Below are positions 1-6,404 of a DNA stretch of 18,342 nucleotides, piece by piece. Both the position numbers and the translations under genes were made by a program. Within the stretch, counting starts at the first letter, position 1. Each line of letters begins with the position of its first letter. Source of the stretch: Bacteriovoracaceae bacterium UBA2428 (GTDB lineage: Bacteria > Bdellovibrionota > UBA2428); contig DDRA01000116.1 of the NCBI GenBank assembly GCA_002343545.1, positions 6,791 through 25,132 of the forward strand, given 5' to 3'. Below the pieces are notes generated by a model. It searched no databases. It worked only from the letters and a program-made list of their open reading frames with translations, and was not told where the DNA came from.

Positions 1-1
1 C

Positions 2-514
2 ATGAGTCGCGGCGGCTTGGGTCTCAAGGACCAAGTCGCCGTTCTCGTTTCGCGCGATCCGGGGTCGGAGACTTCGGCTTTTCGTGAGCTCACGCTCGCC
101 TCCGCGCCCAAACCCTTGGGCGGCGCCTGGGGCCACGCCACGGGACTCATCCTCGAAGTCAACGAAGGCGAGCTCGATCGCGGCGATTGGATCGGCGTGC
201 GGCGAGAAGTCCTTCCGCCGCTGCCTTCCGGAGAATTTTATCTCAGTGATTTTCTCGGCAAACGCGTCTTCGACGCGGAGTCGGGACTGAGCGCACGCAT
301 CGTCGGCTTCGACGACTTCGCCGAGACGCTCGGCGGCAGCCCGAACCTGCGTCTGCGCACGGAACGTCGCGAGGAGTTCTCGGTCCCCTGGGGATGCTTT
401 CCGCGCCTCGAGATCGAAGCGGCGTTGGCCGGCGCGGACCTCAAGATGGAAGGCCTCGAGACCTGGCTGCGGATCGATCGCGTCGATCCGAACGAAGAGA
501 AGGACTTCGACTGA
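2..514 (+). CDS. rimM: Ribosome maturation factor RimM (5' end at window edge)
   Basis: RimM helps assemble the 30S subunit by acting on the 16S rRNA 3' (head) domain together with protein S19. The reading frame gives 170 residues. The linker between its two barrel domains is recognisable (LPPLPSGEFYLSDFLGKRV, near residues 71-89), followed by a PRC-barrel-like second half. The first half is divergent, and the short conserved strand that normally precedes the 'GLKG'-type motif is missing. The first ATG is the second base of the window, so roughly 10-20 residues may lie outside it. The stop overlaps the trmD start as TGATG, which indicates translational coupling. Position directly before trmD and rplS is the classic order and supports the call, since the sequence match alone is moderate. 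Confidence 0.8.
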   Translation: MSRGGLGLKDQVAVLVSRDPGSETSAFRELTLASAPKPLGGAWGHATGLILEVNEGELDRGDWIGVRREVLPPLPSGEFYLSDFLGKRVFDAESGLSARIVGFDDFAETLGGSPNLRLRTERREEFSVPWGCFPRLEIEAALAGADLKMEGLETWLRIDRVDPNEEKDFD

Positions 515-1314
515 TGGCCGAGCTTTCCGGTCGCGTTATCGACATCGTGAGCGTCCTGCCGGATCCGGTCGAGATCCTGCTCAATTCCTCGATGCTGCGC
601 AAAGCGCAGATGAACGGCGTCGTCGAGCTCAAGGCGACGGATCTGCGCGACTATTCCGACGACAAATATCGTTCGGTCGACGACACGCCCTTCGGCGGCC
701 GTCAGGGGATGCTCTTCACGGCGCCCGTCCTCGAGCGGGCCATGCTTTCGCAGCTCGACGCCGTGGGCGGCGACCGTTCCCGTCTCAAGATTCTCTCGAC
801 GAGCCCGCGCGGCGTGCGCCTCGAGCAGCCCGTCCTGCAGGCGCTCGCGGATTGGATCGGCGAGGACGCGGGCCGCCGACTTTGCATCGTCTGCGGACGC
901 TACGAGGGGGTCGACGAGCGTTTTAACGAGCGCTGGGTCGACTTGGAGCTTAGCCTGGGGGACTTCGTCCTGACGGGCGGCGAGCTCCCCGCCCTCGTGC
1001 TCGTAGACGGTCTCGTGCGTCTCCTGCCGGGCGTGCTCGGAGACGAACGATCCGCCCGCGAAGACAGCTTTTCGAACGGCCTTCTGGAGTACCCCCAATT
1101 CACGAAACCCCGCGACTTCGAAGGGCGGGGCGTTCCCTCGGAGCTCGTGTCGGGTAACCATCGGCAATCCGATGAGTGGAAGCTTCGGCAATCCTTGTTG
1201 TTGACCGCCGCATTCCGGCCGGATTTGATTCGGGCCCATTCGGGATCGGGGCTTCCGGCCTGGGCCCGCGAACTTCTCGAAAGACTTCGTGATCGTTTAG
1301 ATCTCCGCACTTGA
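514..1314 (+). CDS. trmD: tRNA (guanine-N1)-methyltransferase TrmD
   Basis: TrmD transfers a methyl group from S-adenosylmethionine to N1 of G37 in tRNAs that have G at position 36, which prevents +1 frameshifting. The 266-residue product carries the expected signatures: a D-T-P-F-G-G-x-x-G-M loop near residue 70, the trefoil-knot segment CGRYEGVDER starting at Cys127, GDFVLTGGELPAL, the active-site EDSF (Asp184) and a conserved SGNH-x-W-x-x-QSL segment. Length is normal, against about 255 in E. coli. The ATG at 514 is preferred because it overlaps the rimM stop and gives a family-typical N-terminus; longer in-frame starts lie inside rimM. It is in an operon with rimM, rplS and rnhB. Confidence 0.97.
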   Translation: MAELSGRVIDIVSVLPDPVEILLNSSMLRKAQMNGVVELKATDLRDYSDDKYRSVDDTPFGGRQGMLFTAPVLERAMLSQLDAVGGDRSRLKILSTSPRGVRLEQPVLQALADWIGEDAGRRLCIVCGRYEGVDERFNERWVDLELSLGDFVLTGGELPALVLVDGLVRLLPGVLGDERSAREDSFSNGLLEYPQFTKPRDFEGRGVPSELVSGNHRQSDEWKLRQSLLLTAAFRPDLIRAHSGSGLPAWARELLERLRDRLDLRT

Positions 1315-1348
1315 CCCCCGCACTATGGCGAGTTAGTGACTTGCCCCT

Positions 1349-1810
1349 ATGGCAAAAGCTGCGTCCGTCAAAATGACGAAGACCAAGACCTCCAAGGCTC
1401 ACGTTCGTCTCGCTCACGACACCTTGGAGAACCTCAAGGCCGTCAAACTCCGCGAAGATATCCCGCACTTCCAAGCCGGTGACCGGCTCGTGGTGAAGTC
1501 GAAGATCAAGGAAGGCGACAAGTACCGCCTTCAGGCTTTCGAAGGCATCGTGATCGCTCGTAACGGTCGCGGTATCCGCGAAACCTTCACGCTGCGCAAG
1601 GTCTCGGGTGGCGTCGGCGTCGAGCGCGTCTATCCCCTCCACTCGCCGGCCGTCGCGTCGATCGAAGTGAAGGTCGAAGGCTTCGTTCGCCGCGGCAAGC
1701 TCTACTACCTCCGCAAGCTCTCGGGCCGCTCGGCTCGTATCCGCGACAAGAACCTGAAGCTTCTCGAAGCTCAAGGTGGCGGCGCGGGCGAAGAAGCTGC
1801 GAAGGCTTAA
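1349..1810 (+). CDS. rplS: 50S ribosomal protein L19, with N- and C-terminal extensions
   Basis: L19 lies at the 30S-50S interface of the ribosome. Residues about 25-137 match the family well: FQAGDRLVVKSKIKEG, then FEGIVIARNGRGIRETFTLRK, then GVGVERVYPLHSP and KLYYLRKLSGRSARI. At 153 residues it is longer than the usual 115-120. There is a Lys/Thr-rich leader of about 20 residues and a Gly/Ala/Glu-rich tail (EAQGGGAGEEAAKA). Neither Met1 nor the in-frame Met9 at 1373 has a good Shine-Dalgarno sequence. Met1 is chosen as the outermost start, so the N-terminal extension is less certain than the tail. The 34-base gap after trmD shows no terminator. Confidence 0.95.
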   Translation: MAKAASVKMTKTKTSKAHVRLAHDTLENLKAVKLREDIPHFQAGDRLVVKSKIKEGDKYRLQAFEGIVIARNGRGIRETFTLRKVSGGVGVERVYPLHSPAVASIEVKVEGFVRRGKLYYLRKLSGRSARIRDKNLKLLEAQGGGAGEEAAKA

Positions 1811-1819
1811 TCGAAGGCG

Positions 1820-2527
1820 ATGGCTGGAACTCGTTCCGGCGCCGCTTCGAAGAGTCGTCTGAATCCAAGTTCGGATCTCGAGTTCGCTCGGGATCCGAAC
1901 TTTTTCGTTTTGGGGCTCGATGAAGTCGGCGTGGGTTGTTTGGCGGGGCCCGTCGTGGCGGCCTGCTACGCTTATCGTCTGTCGGACTTCGTTTGGCCCA
2001 AGGGCGCGCCCAAAGTCGGCGACTCGAAACGTCTGAGCGAGGCGCAGCGTCTCGAGGCCCGGATCGCGCTCGAGTCGGCGCCGGGCGTCGAGTGGGCGAT
2101 CGGCGAAGCCTCCCCGAACGAAATCGATACGATCAACATCTTGCGGGCCTCGCAGCTCGCGATGGAGCGCGCGTTCCGTTCCGTCGCGGGGCGCCTTGGC
2201 GCGCGCGGCTTTCGCGGCGAGAACTGCGTCGTGCTCGTGGACGGAAATCGCCTGCCGCCTTTTCTGAAGGTTCTGCCGCTGGCTTCGGTGCAGACGCTCG
2301 TCAAGGGCGACGCGCGGAGCTTCGCGATCGCCTCCGCTTCGATCCTCGCGAAGGAATGTCGGGATACCTTCATGGTGGAGGCGGCGAAGCGCTTTCCCGC
2401 CTACGGGTGGGAATCCAACGTGGGCTACCCGACGCCGACGCACAAAGCCGCGATCGCGTTGAGTGGCTTCACGGAACTTCATCGTCGCAGCTTCAATGCC
2501 GGCTTGGACGTGTCGGAAGCTCCTTAA
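1820..2527 (+). CDS. rnhB: Ribonuclease HII
   Basis: RNase HII cuts RNA-DNA hybrids and starts removal of single ribonucleotides misincorporated in DNA. The 235-residue protein has the four metal-binding acidic residues: Asp34 and Glu35 in GLDEVG, Asp141 in VLVDGN, and Asp182 in AKECRD. It also has the DSKRLS and ASASILAKE signatures and ends with a C-terminal YPTPTH region. One oddity is that the usual Gly-Arg-Gly after DEVG, which helps read the RNA-DNA junction, is Gly37-Val38-Gly39. About 20 extra residues precede the core. The gene starts 9 bases after rplS; a GAAGG just before the ATG is too close to be ideal, so a slightly different start is possible. Confidence 0.95.
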   Translation: MAGTRSGAASKSRLNPSSDLEFARDPNFFVLGLDEVGVGCLAGPVVAACYAYRLSDFVWPKGAPKVGDSKRLSEAQRLEARIALESAPGVEWAIGEASPNEIDTINILRASQLAMERAFRSVAGRLGARGFRGENCVVLVDGNRLPPFLKVLPLASVQTLVKGDARSFAIASASILAKECRDTFMVEAAKRFPAYGWESNVGYPTPTHKAAIALSGFTELHRRSFNAGLDVSEAP

Positions 2528-2548
2528 ACATGCGGGTTTTGCATTTTT
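2526..2548 (+). terminator. Weak hairpin with T-run after rnhB
   Basis: Arms AAACATGC and GCATTTTT can pair with one mismatch around a GGGTTTT loop and end in a run of five T. The stem is short and AT-rich. It is placed where the rimM-rnhB operon should end, but it is much weaker than the other terminators in this window. Confidence 0.35.
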
Positions 2549-2664
2549 GCCTTGAAGAATTCGTAACCTAGGTCGAATCGCTCGCGAAAGTGGCCTGGAC
2601 CAAGTAACCAGAATGAGCGCTCAGACACAGGGCGCGGTGGTTCGCGACACAAGGAGGTTTTGGG

Positions 2665-3492
2665 ATGAAATCGATTCAGGAATTCTGTTCGCGTTATTGG
2701 AAACAAGGACTTTTCGCGGGGCTTTTGATGGCCTCCGCTCCCTCTGCCTTCGCGCAATCGTCGGTCGTCGACGTGCGTTGCGAATCGCGCGAGCGCCGCT
2801 ACTCGGAATGCTTCATCGGTCGCGGCCAGATTCAATCCGTCAATGTCATCCGCCAACAGTCGGACCAGCCGTGCCGCCAGGGCGTCAGCTACGGCATTAC
2901 GCGGGACGGCCGCTCGATTTGGGTGGACCAAGGTTGCCGTGGCGACTTCCGCGTCGTGACGGGCTACGACCGTCCGGGCCCCGGTCCTCGCCCTGGCCCC
3001 GGCCCCCGTCCTCCGTATTCGCGCGTCGTTGAATTGCGCTGCGCCTCGGTGAACGGCAACTACGCCGAGTGCTTCGTCGGCTCCTACGTCGATAACGTCG
3101 TGCTGCTTCGTCAGCTCTCGGGCGCCGGTTGCTGGATGGGCTCGACCTTCGGCGTGACGGCGGACCGTAGCCGTATCTGGGTGAGCCGCGGTTGCGAAGG
3201 TCTCTTCCAAGTGACCTTGAGCACCGGCGGTGGATTCCCGGGTCCCGGTCCGGGCCCCGGTCCCGGTCCCTTCCCCCCGCGCGTGCAGACCTTTGATCTG
3301 CGTTGCGCTTCGGTGAACGGCAACTATGCCGAGTGCTTCGCGGGTTACGCGATCCGCTCCGTTTCGCTCGTGCAGCAGCTCTCGGGTGCGCGTTGCACCT
3401 CGGGCACGACCTTCGGCACGACTTCGGACCTGAGCCGCGTTTGGGTCAGCCGTGGTTGCGAAGGCGTGTTCCGCGTGACGATCGAACGCTAA
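2665..3492 (+). CDS. Secreted protein with three DUF3011-type domains
   Basis: The 275-residue product begins with a signal peptide (hydrophobic core about residues 16-29, likely cut after AFA30). Three copies of a domain of about 65 residues follow, near 34-98, 121-185 and 208-275. Each has four cysteines at matching positions (39/49/70/91, 126/136/156/177, 214/224/244/265), a QxS/QLSG motif and a closing W-V-x-x-GC-x-G-x-F. This pattern matches the uncharacterised DUF3011 family, so two disulfides per domain are likely. The domains are separated by Gly-Pro-rich linkers. An ideal AGGAGG lies 7 bases before the ATG, suggesting strong translation. It has its own terminator. The function is unknown; export to the periplasm or outside is inferred from the signal peptide. 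Confidence 0.88.
   Translation: MKSIQEFCSRYWKQGLFAGLLMASAPSAFAQSSVVDVRCESRERRYSECFIGRGQIQSVNVIRQQSDQPCRQGVSYGITRDGRSIWVDQGCRGDFRVVTGYDRPGPGPRPGPGPRPPYSRVVELRCASVNGNYAECFVGSYVDNVVLLRQLSGAGCWMGSTFGVTADRSRIWVSRGCEGLFQVTLSTGGGFPGPGPGPGPGPFPPRVQTFDLRCASVNGNYAECFAGYAIRSVSLVQQLSGARCTSGTTFGTTSDLSRVWVSRGCEGVFRVTIER
2764..3492 (+). repeat. Triplicated domain-coding repeat with Gly-Pro linkers
   Basis: Three domain units lie head to tail inside the DUF3011 gene. Units 2 and 3 are also close at the DNA level: about 40 bases around 3036-3079 and 3300-3343 differ at only a few, mostly silent, positions, which points to fairly recent duplication or gene conversion. Unit 1 is more diverged. The linkers (about 2971-3015 and 3226-3279) are GGTCCC/GGCCCC-type repeats encoding alternating Gly-Pro. 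Confidence 0.8.
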
Positions 3493-3517
3493 GTCGTTCG
3501 CCTGGATCGCTCGAAAG

Positions 3518-3555
3518 AAAGAGCCTGGGACTTCGGTCCCGGGCTCTTTTTGTTT
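3518..3555 (+). terminator. Strong intrinsic terminator after the DUF3011 gene
   Basis: Arms GAGCCTGGGAC (3521-3531) and GTCCCGGGCTC (3536-3546) pair fully with one T-G wobble around a TTCG tetraloop. An A-run before and a T-run after (3547-3551, then TGTTTT) complete a textbook rho-independent terminator. Confidence 0.93.
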
Positions 3556-3562
3556 TCGGGGC

Positions 3563-3955
3563 ATGGCCTTTGCTCGGCCCGGGCCGATGGCATCCCGAGC
3601 TTCTCCTTCCATACGTTCGAAAATCGGTCGCGGCCGTTTTGCCGAAGACTTCGCTTGCCGCGACTTCGAGCGCCGGGGTTTTCGTCTCGTCGCGCGAAAC
3701 CTGCGCGCGGCCCGGGAGTGGGGCGGCGGCGAGATCGACCTTCTCATGGAGAACGAGGAAGGTTTGTGGATCATCGAGGTCAAGTCGAGTCCCGCGGCCG
3801 GCCTCGGGATCCGGCCGCTCTTGGGCGCCGTCCAAAGGGCCCGGCTTCGACGTGCGGCCAGCTGGCTACGCGCCGATCGCGGCGTTCTCGTTCGGTGCGT
3901 GCTCGCCTGGTTCGATCCCGAAAAGCAAAGCCTCGAGATTGTCGAGAATCTTTGA
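3563..3955 (+). CDS. yraN: YraN/UPF0102 family protein, nuclease fold
   Basis: The 130-residue product matches the YraN (UPF0102) family, which has a restriction-endonuclease-like fold and is often found next to rnhB. The core signature is present: Glu57 and Asp59 in GGGEIDLLMENEEG, then Glu72 and Lys74 in IIEVKSS, the D-(x)n-E-x-K arrangement of metal-dependent nucleases. The upstream helix segment GRGRFAEDFACRDFERRGF and R-x-N-L are also family-like. The start is not settled: Met1 lies only 12 bases after the terminator T-run, and Met9 (ATG at 3587) gives a length closer to relatives and has a GGG about 5 bases upstream. The biochemical role is unproven; DNA repair or recombination roles have been suggested for the family. 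Confidence 0.87.
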   Translation: MAFARPGPMASRASPSIRSKIGRGRFAEDFACRDFERRGFRLVARNLRAAREWGGGEIDLLMENEEGLWIIEVKSSPAAGLGIRPLLGAVQRARLRRAASWLRADRGVLVRCVLAWFDPEKQSLEIVENL

Positions 3956-3966
3956 TCTGTTACACT
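3939..3966 (+). promoter_or_regulatory. Candidate promoter, possibly giving a leaderless transcript
   Basis: TTGTCG (3939-3944), a 16-base spacer and TACACT (3961-3966) preceded by an extended -10 TG (3958-3959) resemble a housekeeping promoter at the end of yraN. The -10 ends 6 bases before the ATG at 3973, so the expected transcription start falls on or next to that start codon. Confidence 0.4.
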
Positions 3967-3972
3967 GATTCC

Positions 3973-4452
3973 ATGTCGCAACGGGGTCGTGTTTGGTCGC
4001 GCCGAATTCTCGCGGGAAGCCTCTTGGCCAGCGTGACGACCGTGACGCTGCCGACCCGTGCCTTCATCGGCGGCGACGACACGAAGGTTTTTCTGCTGAC
4101 CTCGACCTACGGCGTGATGGCGGGGACCCTGACGGGCCTCGCTTCGTTGGCTTTCTACGAGGATCCTTCGGAACGCTTGCGGAACGTCGCGATGGGCGCT
4201 TCGATCGGCCTTTACGCCGGTATCGCGCTCGGCGCTTACCTGACCTACGCCGTGCCCGATCCGGCCAAGCCGAGCTCGGGCGGAGGAAGCGGGCCTTCCG
4301 CGCCGACGGCCCCTCCGGTCAATCGCGATGATCCTTTGAATCTGGAGGGAGCGGAGCTCGCCCGGCCGACCCGGACGCCGGCCTTGGCCTGGCAGCCGAT
4401 TTTGGGAGCCGGTCCGCAAGGATGGGTCGTCGGCGTGGGCCTGCGCTACTAG
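3973..4452 (+). CDS. Small envelope protein of unknown function
   Basis: I do not recognise this 159-residue protein. It begins MSQRGRVWSRR, followed by a hydrophobic stretch (about 12-32, ending PTRAF) that could be a signal peptide or membrane anchor. Two Gly/Ala-rich hydrophobic segments follow (about 42-62 and 74-94), separated by the charged EDPSERLRN. A Pro/Ser/Gly-rich linker (about 98-117) leads to a C-terminus ending GWVVGVGLRY, whose alternating pattern and terminal aromatic residue resemble the last strand of an outer-membrane protein. The membrane segments could instead be glycine-zipper helices. It starts 17 bases after yraN without a Shine-Dalgarno sequence. Confidence 0.72.
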   Translation: MSQRGRVWSRRILAGSLLASVTTVTLPTRAFIGGDDTKVFLLTSTYGVMAGTLTGLASLAFYEDPSERLRNVAMGASIGLYAGIALGAYLTYAVPDPAKPSSGGGSGPSAPTAPPVNRDDPLNLEGAELARPTRTPALAWQPILGAGPQGWVVGVGLRY

Positions 4453-4629
4453 GCTCCGCGTCACGCTTTGCTTCGTTTCAAATATCTGACGTCGTTTTGG
4501 GGCTTATCCACGGGCCCAAGTCCCTAAAAAGCTTATAGAATAAAGCCATGGGACTTCCCGCGAAGGCCGTGGCCTTTAGATTCATTCCGGGAAAGCCACT
4601 CAAATTATTTTTACAAAGCACTAACCTTT

Positions 4630-4649
4630 TTGACCCCCGAGGGGGTCAA
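4630..4649. promoter_or_regulatory. Near-perfect palindrome upstream of the sigma-factor gene
   Basis: Two 9-base arms, TTGACCCCC and GGGGGTCAA, flank a central GA. The site lies 53 bases before the sigma-factor ATG, just after an AT-rich tract. It could be an operator for a dimeric regulator or an RNA hairpin. It has no following T-run, so it is not a terminator. A CTAACC at 4621 and GGTCAA at 4644 are spaced roughly like the -35 AAC and -10 GTC elements of some ECF promoters, which would suit autoregulation, but this is speculative. The rest of 4453-4702 holds AT-rich segments and no convincing gene. Confidence 0.5.
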
Positions 4650-4702
4650 CCGCGTAGGAAGAGTGTCGGTCCGCGAGGTCCGTTCTCGGCGGGACGGTTT
4701 CT

Positions 4703-5302
4703 ATGAGCGATTCCGAGCTTGTAGCGGCCATCCTGCAGGGAGACCGGGCGGCCTTCGAGTTGATGGTCCGGCTTTATCATCGTTCGGTTTACGCTTTGGC
4801 CTTCCGTTTTATGGGGGACCACGGTGGGGCGGACGACGTGACGCAGGACACTCTCTTGAAGGCTTTCCACGCGATCGGGAGCTTCCGGGGCGATAGCTCG
4901 CTGAAGAGCTGGTTGCTCCGGATCTGCGCCAACACGGCGAAGAACGCGCTCCGATCGAGGGATCGTCGACCGACGGTGGACATCGAGGATTTGCCCTTGG
5001 GTCGATCGCACGCCGGCTACTTGCGCATGGAAAAGGCGCAGACGGCGGAACTCCTCCGGGTCGCGGTCGAAAAGCTCCCGCCGAAACAACGGCAGGCGCT
5101 GGAGTTACGGATCTTCGAAGATCTCCCCTTCAAGGAGATCGCCGAGATCATGGACGCTCCCTTCGACACGGCCAAGGCGAATTTTCGCCACGCCATCCAG
5201 AATCTGAAGAAGATCCTGGAAGCGTGGGAAGGCGGTCGGGCCCTCGAGGACCTGCAAGCGGCCTTCGAGAGCTGGACGGATGAGGTGGATGATGGACCCT
5301 AA
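4703..5302 (+). CDS. ECF-type RNA polymerase sigma factor
   Basis: The 199-residue protein has only the two domains of group IV (extracytoplasmic function) sigma factors. Region 2 spans about residues 18-85 and includes ADDVTQDTLLKAFHAIGSFRGDSSLKSWLLRICANTA (cited in pieces: DDVTQDT, then FRG, then SWLLRICAN), which binds core polymerase and opens the -10. Region 4 spans about 115-172, with LPPKQRQALELRIFEDL and a helix-turn-helix that reads the -35. An acidic tail of about 27 residues follows. The next gene overlaps its end and encodes a likely membrane anti-sigma factor, so release by an envelope signal is inferred. The Shine-Dalgarno sequence is weak. Confidence 0.93.
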   Translation: MSDSELVAAILQGDRAAFELMVRLYHRSVYALAFRFMGDHGGADDVTQDTLLKAFHAIGSFRGDSSLKSWLLRICANTAKNALRSRDRRPTVDIEDLPLGRSHAGYLRMEKAQTAELLRVAVEKLPPKQRQALELRIFEDLPFKEIAEIMDAPFDTAKANFRHAIQNLKKILEAWEGGRALEDLQAAFESWTDEVDDGP

Positions 5303-5828
5303 GGACTCGAAGCTCAAAGATCTCGCGCAAGACGCGGGTTTTGCCCCCGGGGATCTGGCGTCGGCTCAACGCGTGCTCGACGCGCTCGCCGTCACGCCGG
5401 GCCTTTCGATCGATCCTCCGCCGGGCTACGAAGCCCGGCTTCTCGCGCAACTTTCCGCCAAGCTGCCGCCCGTCGCGGCCCCGGCTCCGCGGCGCGCGGC
5501 CGCCGCACCCGGCGGGCTGCGCGGATGGATCCCGCAGTTCGGTTGGGGCTTGGGGGGCGTGCTCGTGGCGAGCCTCGTATGGTCGGCCGCGACGCGGAGT
5601 TTCGGACCCGCTTCGCACGGCCAAGCGGACTTGCTCGTGGCGACCGCGCGTAAGGCGAGCCCGGAAATGGTGGCCAGCTGGCTCGCGAGCATCGGCGCGC
5701 CGACCTACGGAGGCGATGCCTACGGTGAGGTCGTCGCGGCCGTGGACTCGCGCCGTTTGAAGGACTTGTCCGACGAGGATTGGCGCCGGGTCGAGGGGGC
5801 TCTCGGGGCGCCCAAGACGCGGCGTTGA
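5292..5828 (+). CDS. Putative membrane anti-sigma factor
   Basis: The 178-residue product has a cytoplasmic N-terminal part, a Pro/Ala-rich stretch (about 59-75), one predicted membrane span (about 83-100, ending LVASLVWSAAT) and an outside domain of about 75 residues. Topology, size and overlap with the sigma gene fit an anti-sigma factor. No zinc-binding H-x3-C-x2-C motif is present, and there are no cysteines, so it is not of the ZAS class and the call rests mainly on context. The ATG at 5292 is chosen because GAGG lies 6 bases upstream; ATGs at 5280 and 5289 are alternatives. The start lies inside the sigma gene, indicating translational coupling. Confidence 0.7.
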   Translation: MDPKDSKLKDLAQDAGFAPGDLASAQRVLDALAVTPGLSIDPPPGYEARLLAQLSAKLPPVAAPAPRRAAAAPGGLRGWIPQFGWGLGGVLVASLVWSAATRSFGPASHGQADLLVATARKASPEMVASWLASIGAPTYGGDAYGEVVAAVDSRRLKDLSDEDWRRVEGALGAPKTRR

Positions 5829-5861
5829 TCGCGTGGTTCCGGCGCCTGTTCGGTTGGGGGG

Positions 5862-6335
5862 ATGGCTGTTAAGATGGGCAACGTGACGAAACGCTTTGCT
5901 TTCCTGGCTCTGGGGCTCTGGCTGGGCTGGGCGCCCCTCGCTTTGGCCCAAGACGTCAAGGAACGTCTGAACAAGATTCTCTACTGGTCCGTTTCGGACG
6001 AGCTCAAGCTGACTCCCGCGCAAGAGAAGAAGATGGTGGAAATCATCGAGCAGGTGCAGGCCCGTCGCGAGACGGCCTACAAGGAGCGCGAAGCCGCCTT
6101 GGCCGAGCTCCGTAAGCTTCCCAAGGCCGCCAGCGCCGACAAAGCCAAGACCGTTCTCGGTCGTTACCAGGCGGCCCTCGAGACGCTGACCAAACTCGAA
6201 AGCGAGGAATACACCCGGCTTCTCGAGGTCTTCGGCGTGCAGACCCTCGCGCGCTTCTACGTCATCCGGGACGACGTCGCCCAAAGGGTACGGGAAGCCC
6301 TGCGGACTCCCGATCCTCCCGCGCCCAAAAAGTAG
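5862..6335 (+). CDS. Periplasmic helical protein with LTxxQ motif (Spy/CpxP-like)
   Basis: The 157-residue product has a clear signal peptide (charged start, FAFLALGLWLGWAPLALA, cleavage after Ala29). The mature part is almost entirely charged helix, with one LTxxQ-type motif (LTPAQ, residues 50-54), a conserved-looking Arg/Glu-rich middle and a C-terminal Pro-rich end. This layout matches Spy/CpxP/ZraP-type periplasmic chaperones and sensors. There is no His or Cys in the protein, which argues against metal sensing of the CnrX kind and for folding stress or another cue. It lies 33 bases after the putative anti-sigma gene and is probably co-transcribed. Met5 (5874) is an alternative start. 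Confidence 0.75.
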   Translation: MAVKMGNVTKRFAFLALGLWLGWAPLALAQDVKERLNKILYWSVSDELKLTPAQEKKMVEIIEQVQARRETAYKEREAALAELRKLPKAASADKAKTVLGRYQAALETLTKLESEEYTRLLEVFGVQTLARFYVIRDDVAQRVREALRTPDPPAPKK

Positions 6336-6404
6336 GGCCGGACCCATTTTCGGTCGCTCCGCTTTGGGCTTGAGTCCGAAGGGCGACTGGAGAAGAAACG
6401 GGGC

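Noticed and set aside
2613..3032. A second frame overlapping the start of the DUF3011 gene
   Set aside because: It lacks a ribosome binding site and any motif, and the overlapping frame has a signal peptide, ideal ribosome binding site and repeated cysteine domains.
2971..3279. Short GC repeats as a CRISPR array or tandem-repeat locus
   Set aside because: They are in-frame Gly-Pro codons inside the DUF3011 gene, without spacers of regular length.
4504..4512. TTATCCACG, one mismatch from a DnaA box
   Set aside because: It is a single site with no neighbouring boxes, no dnaA/dnaN genes and no AT-rich unwinding element arrangement; chance occurrence is likely.
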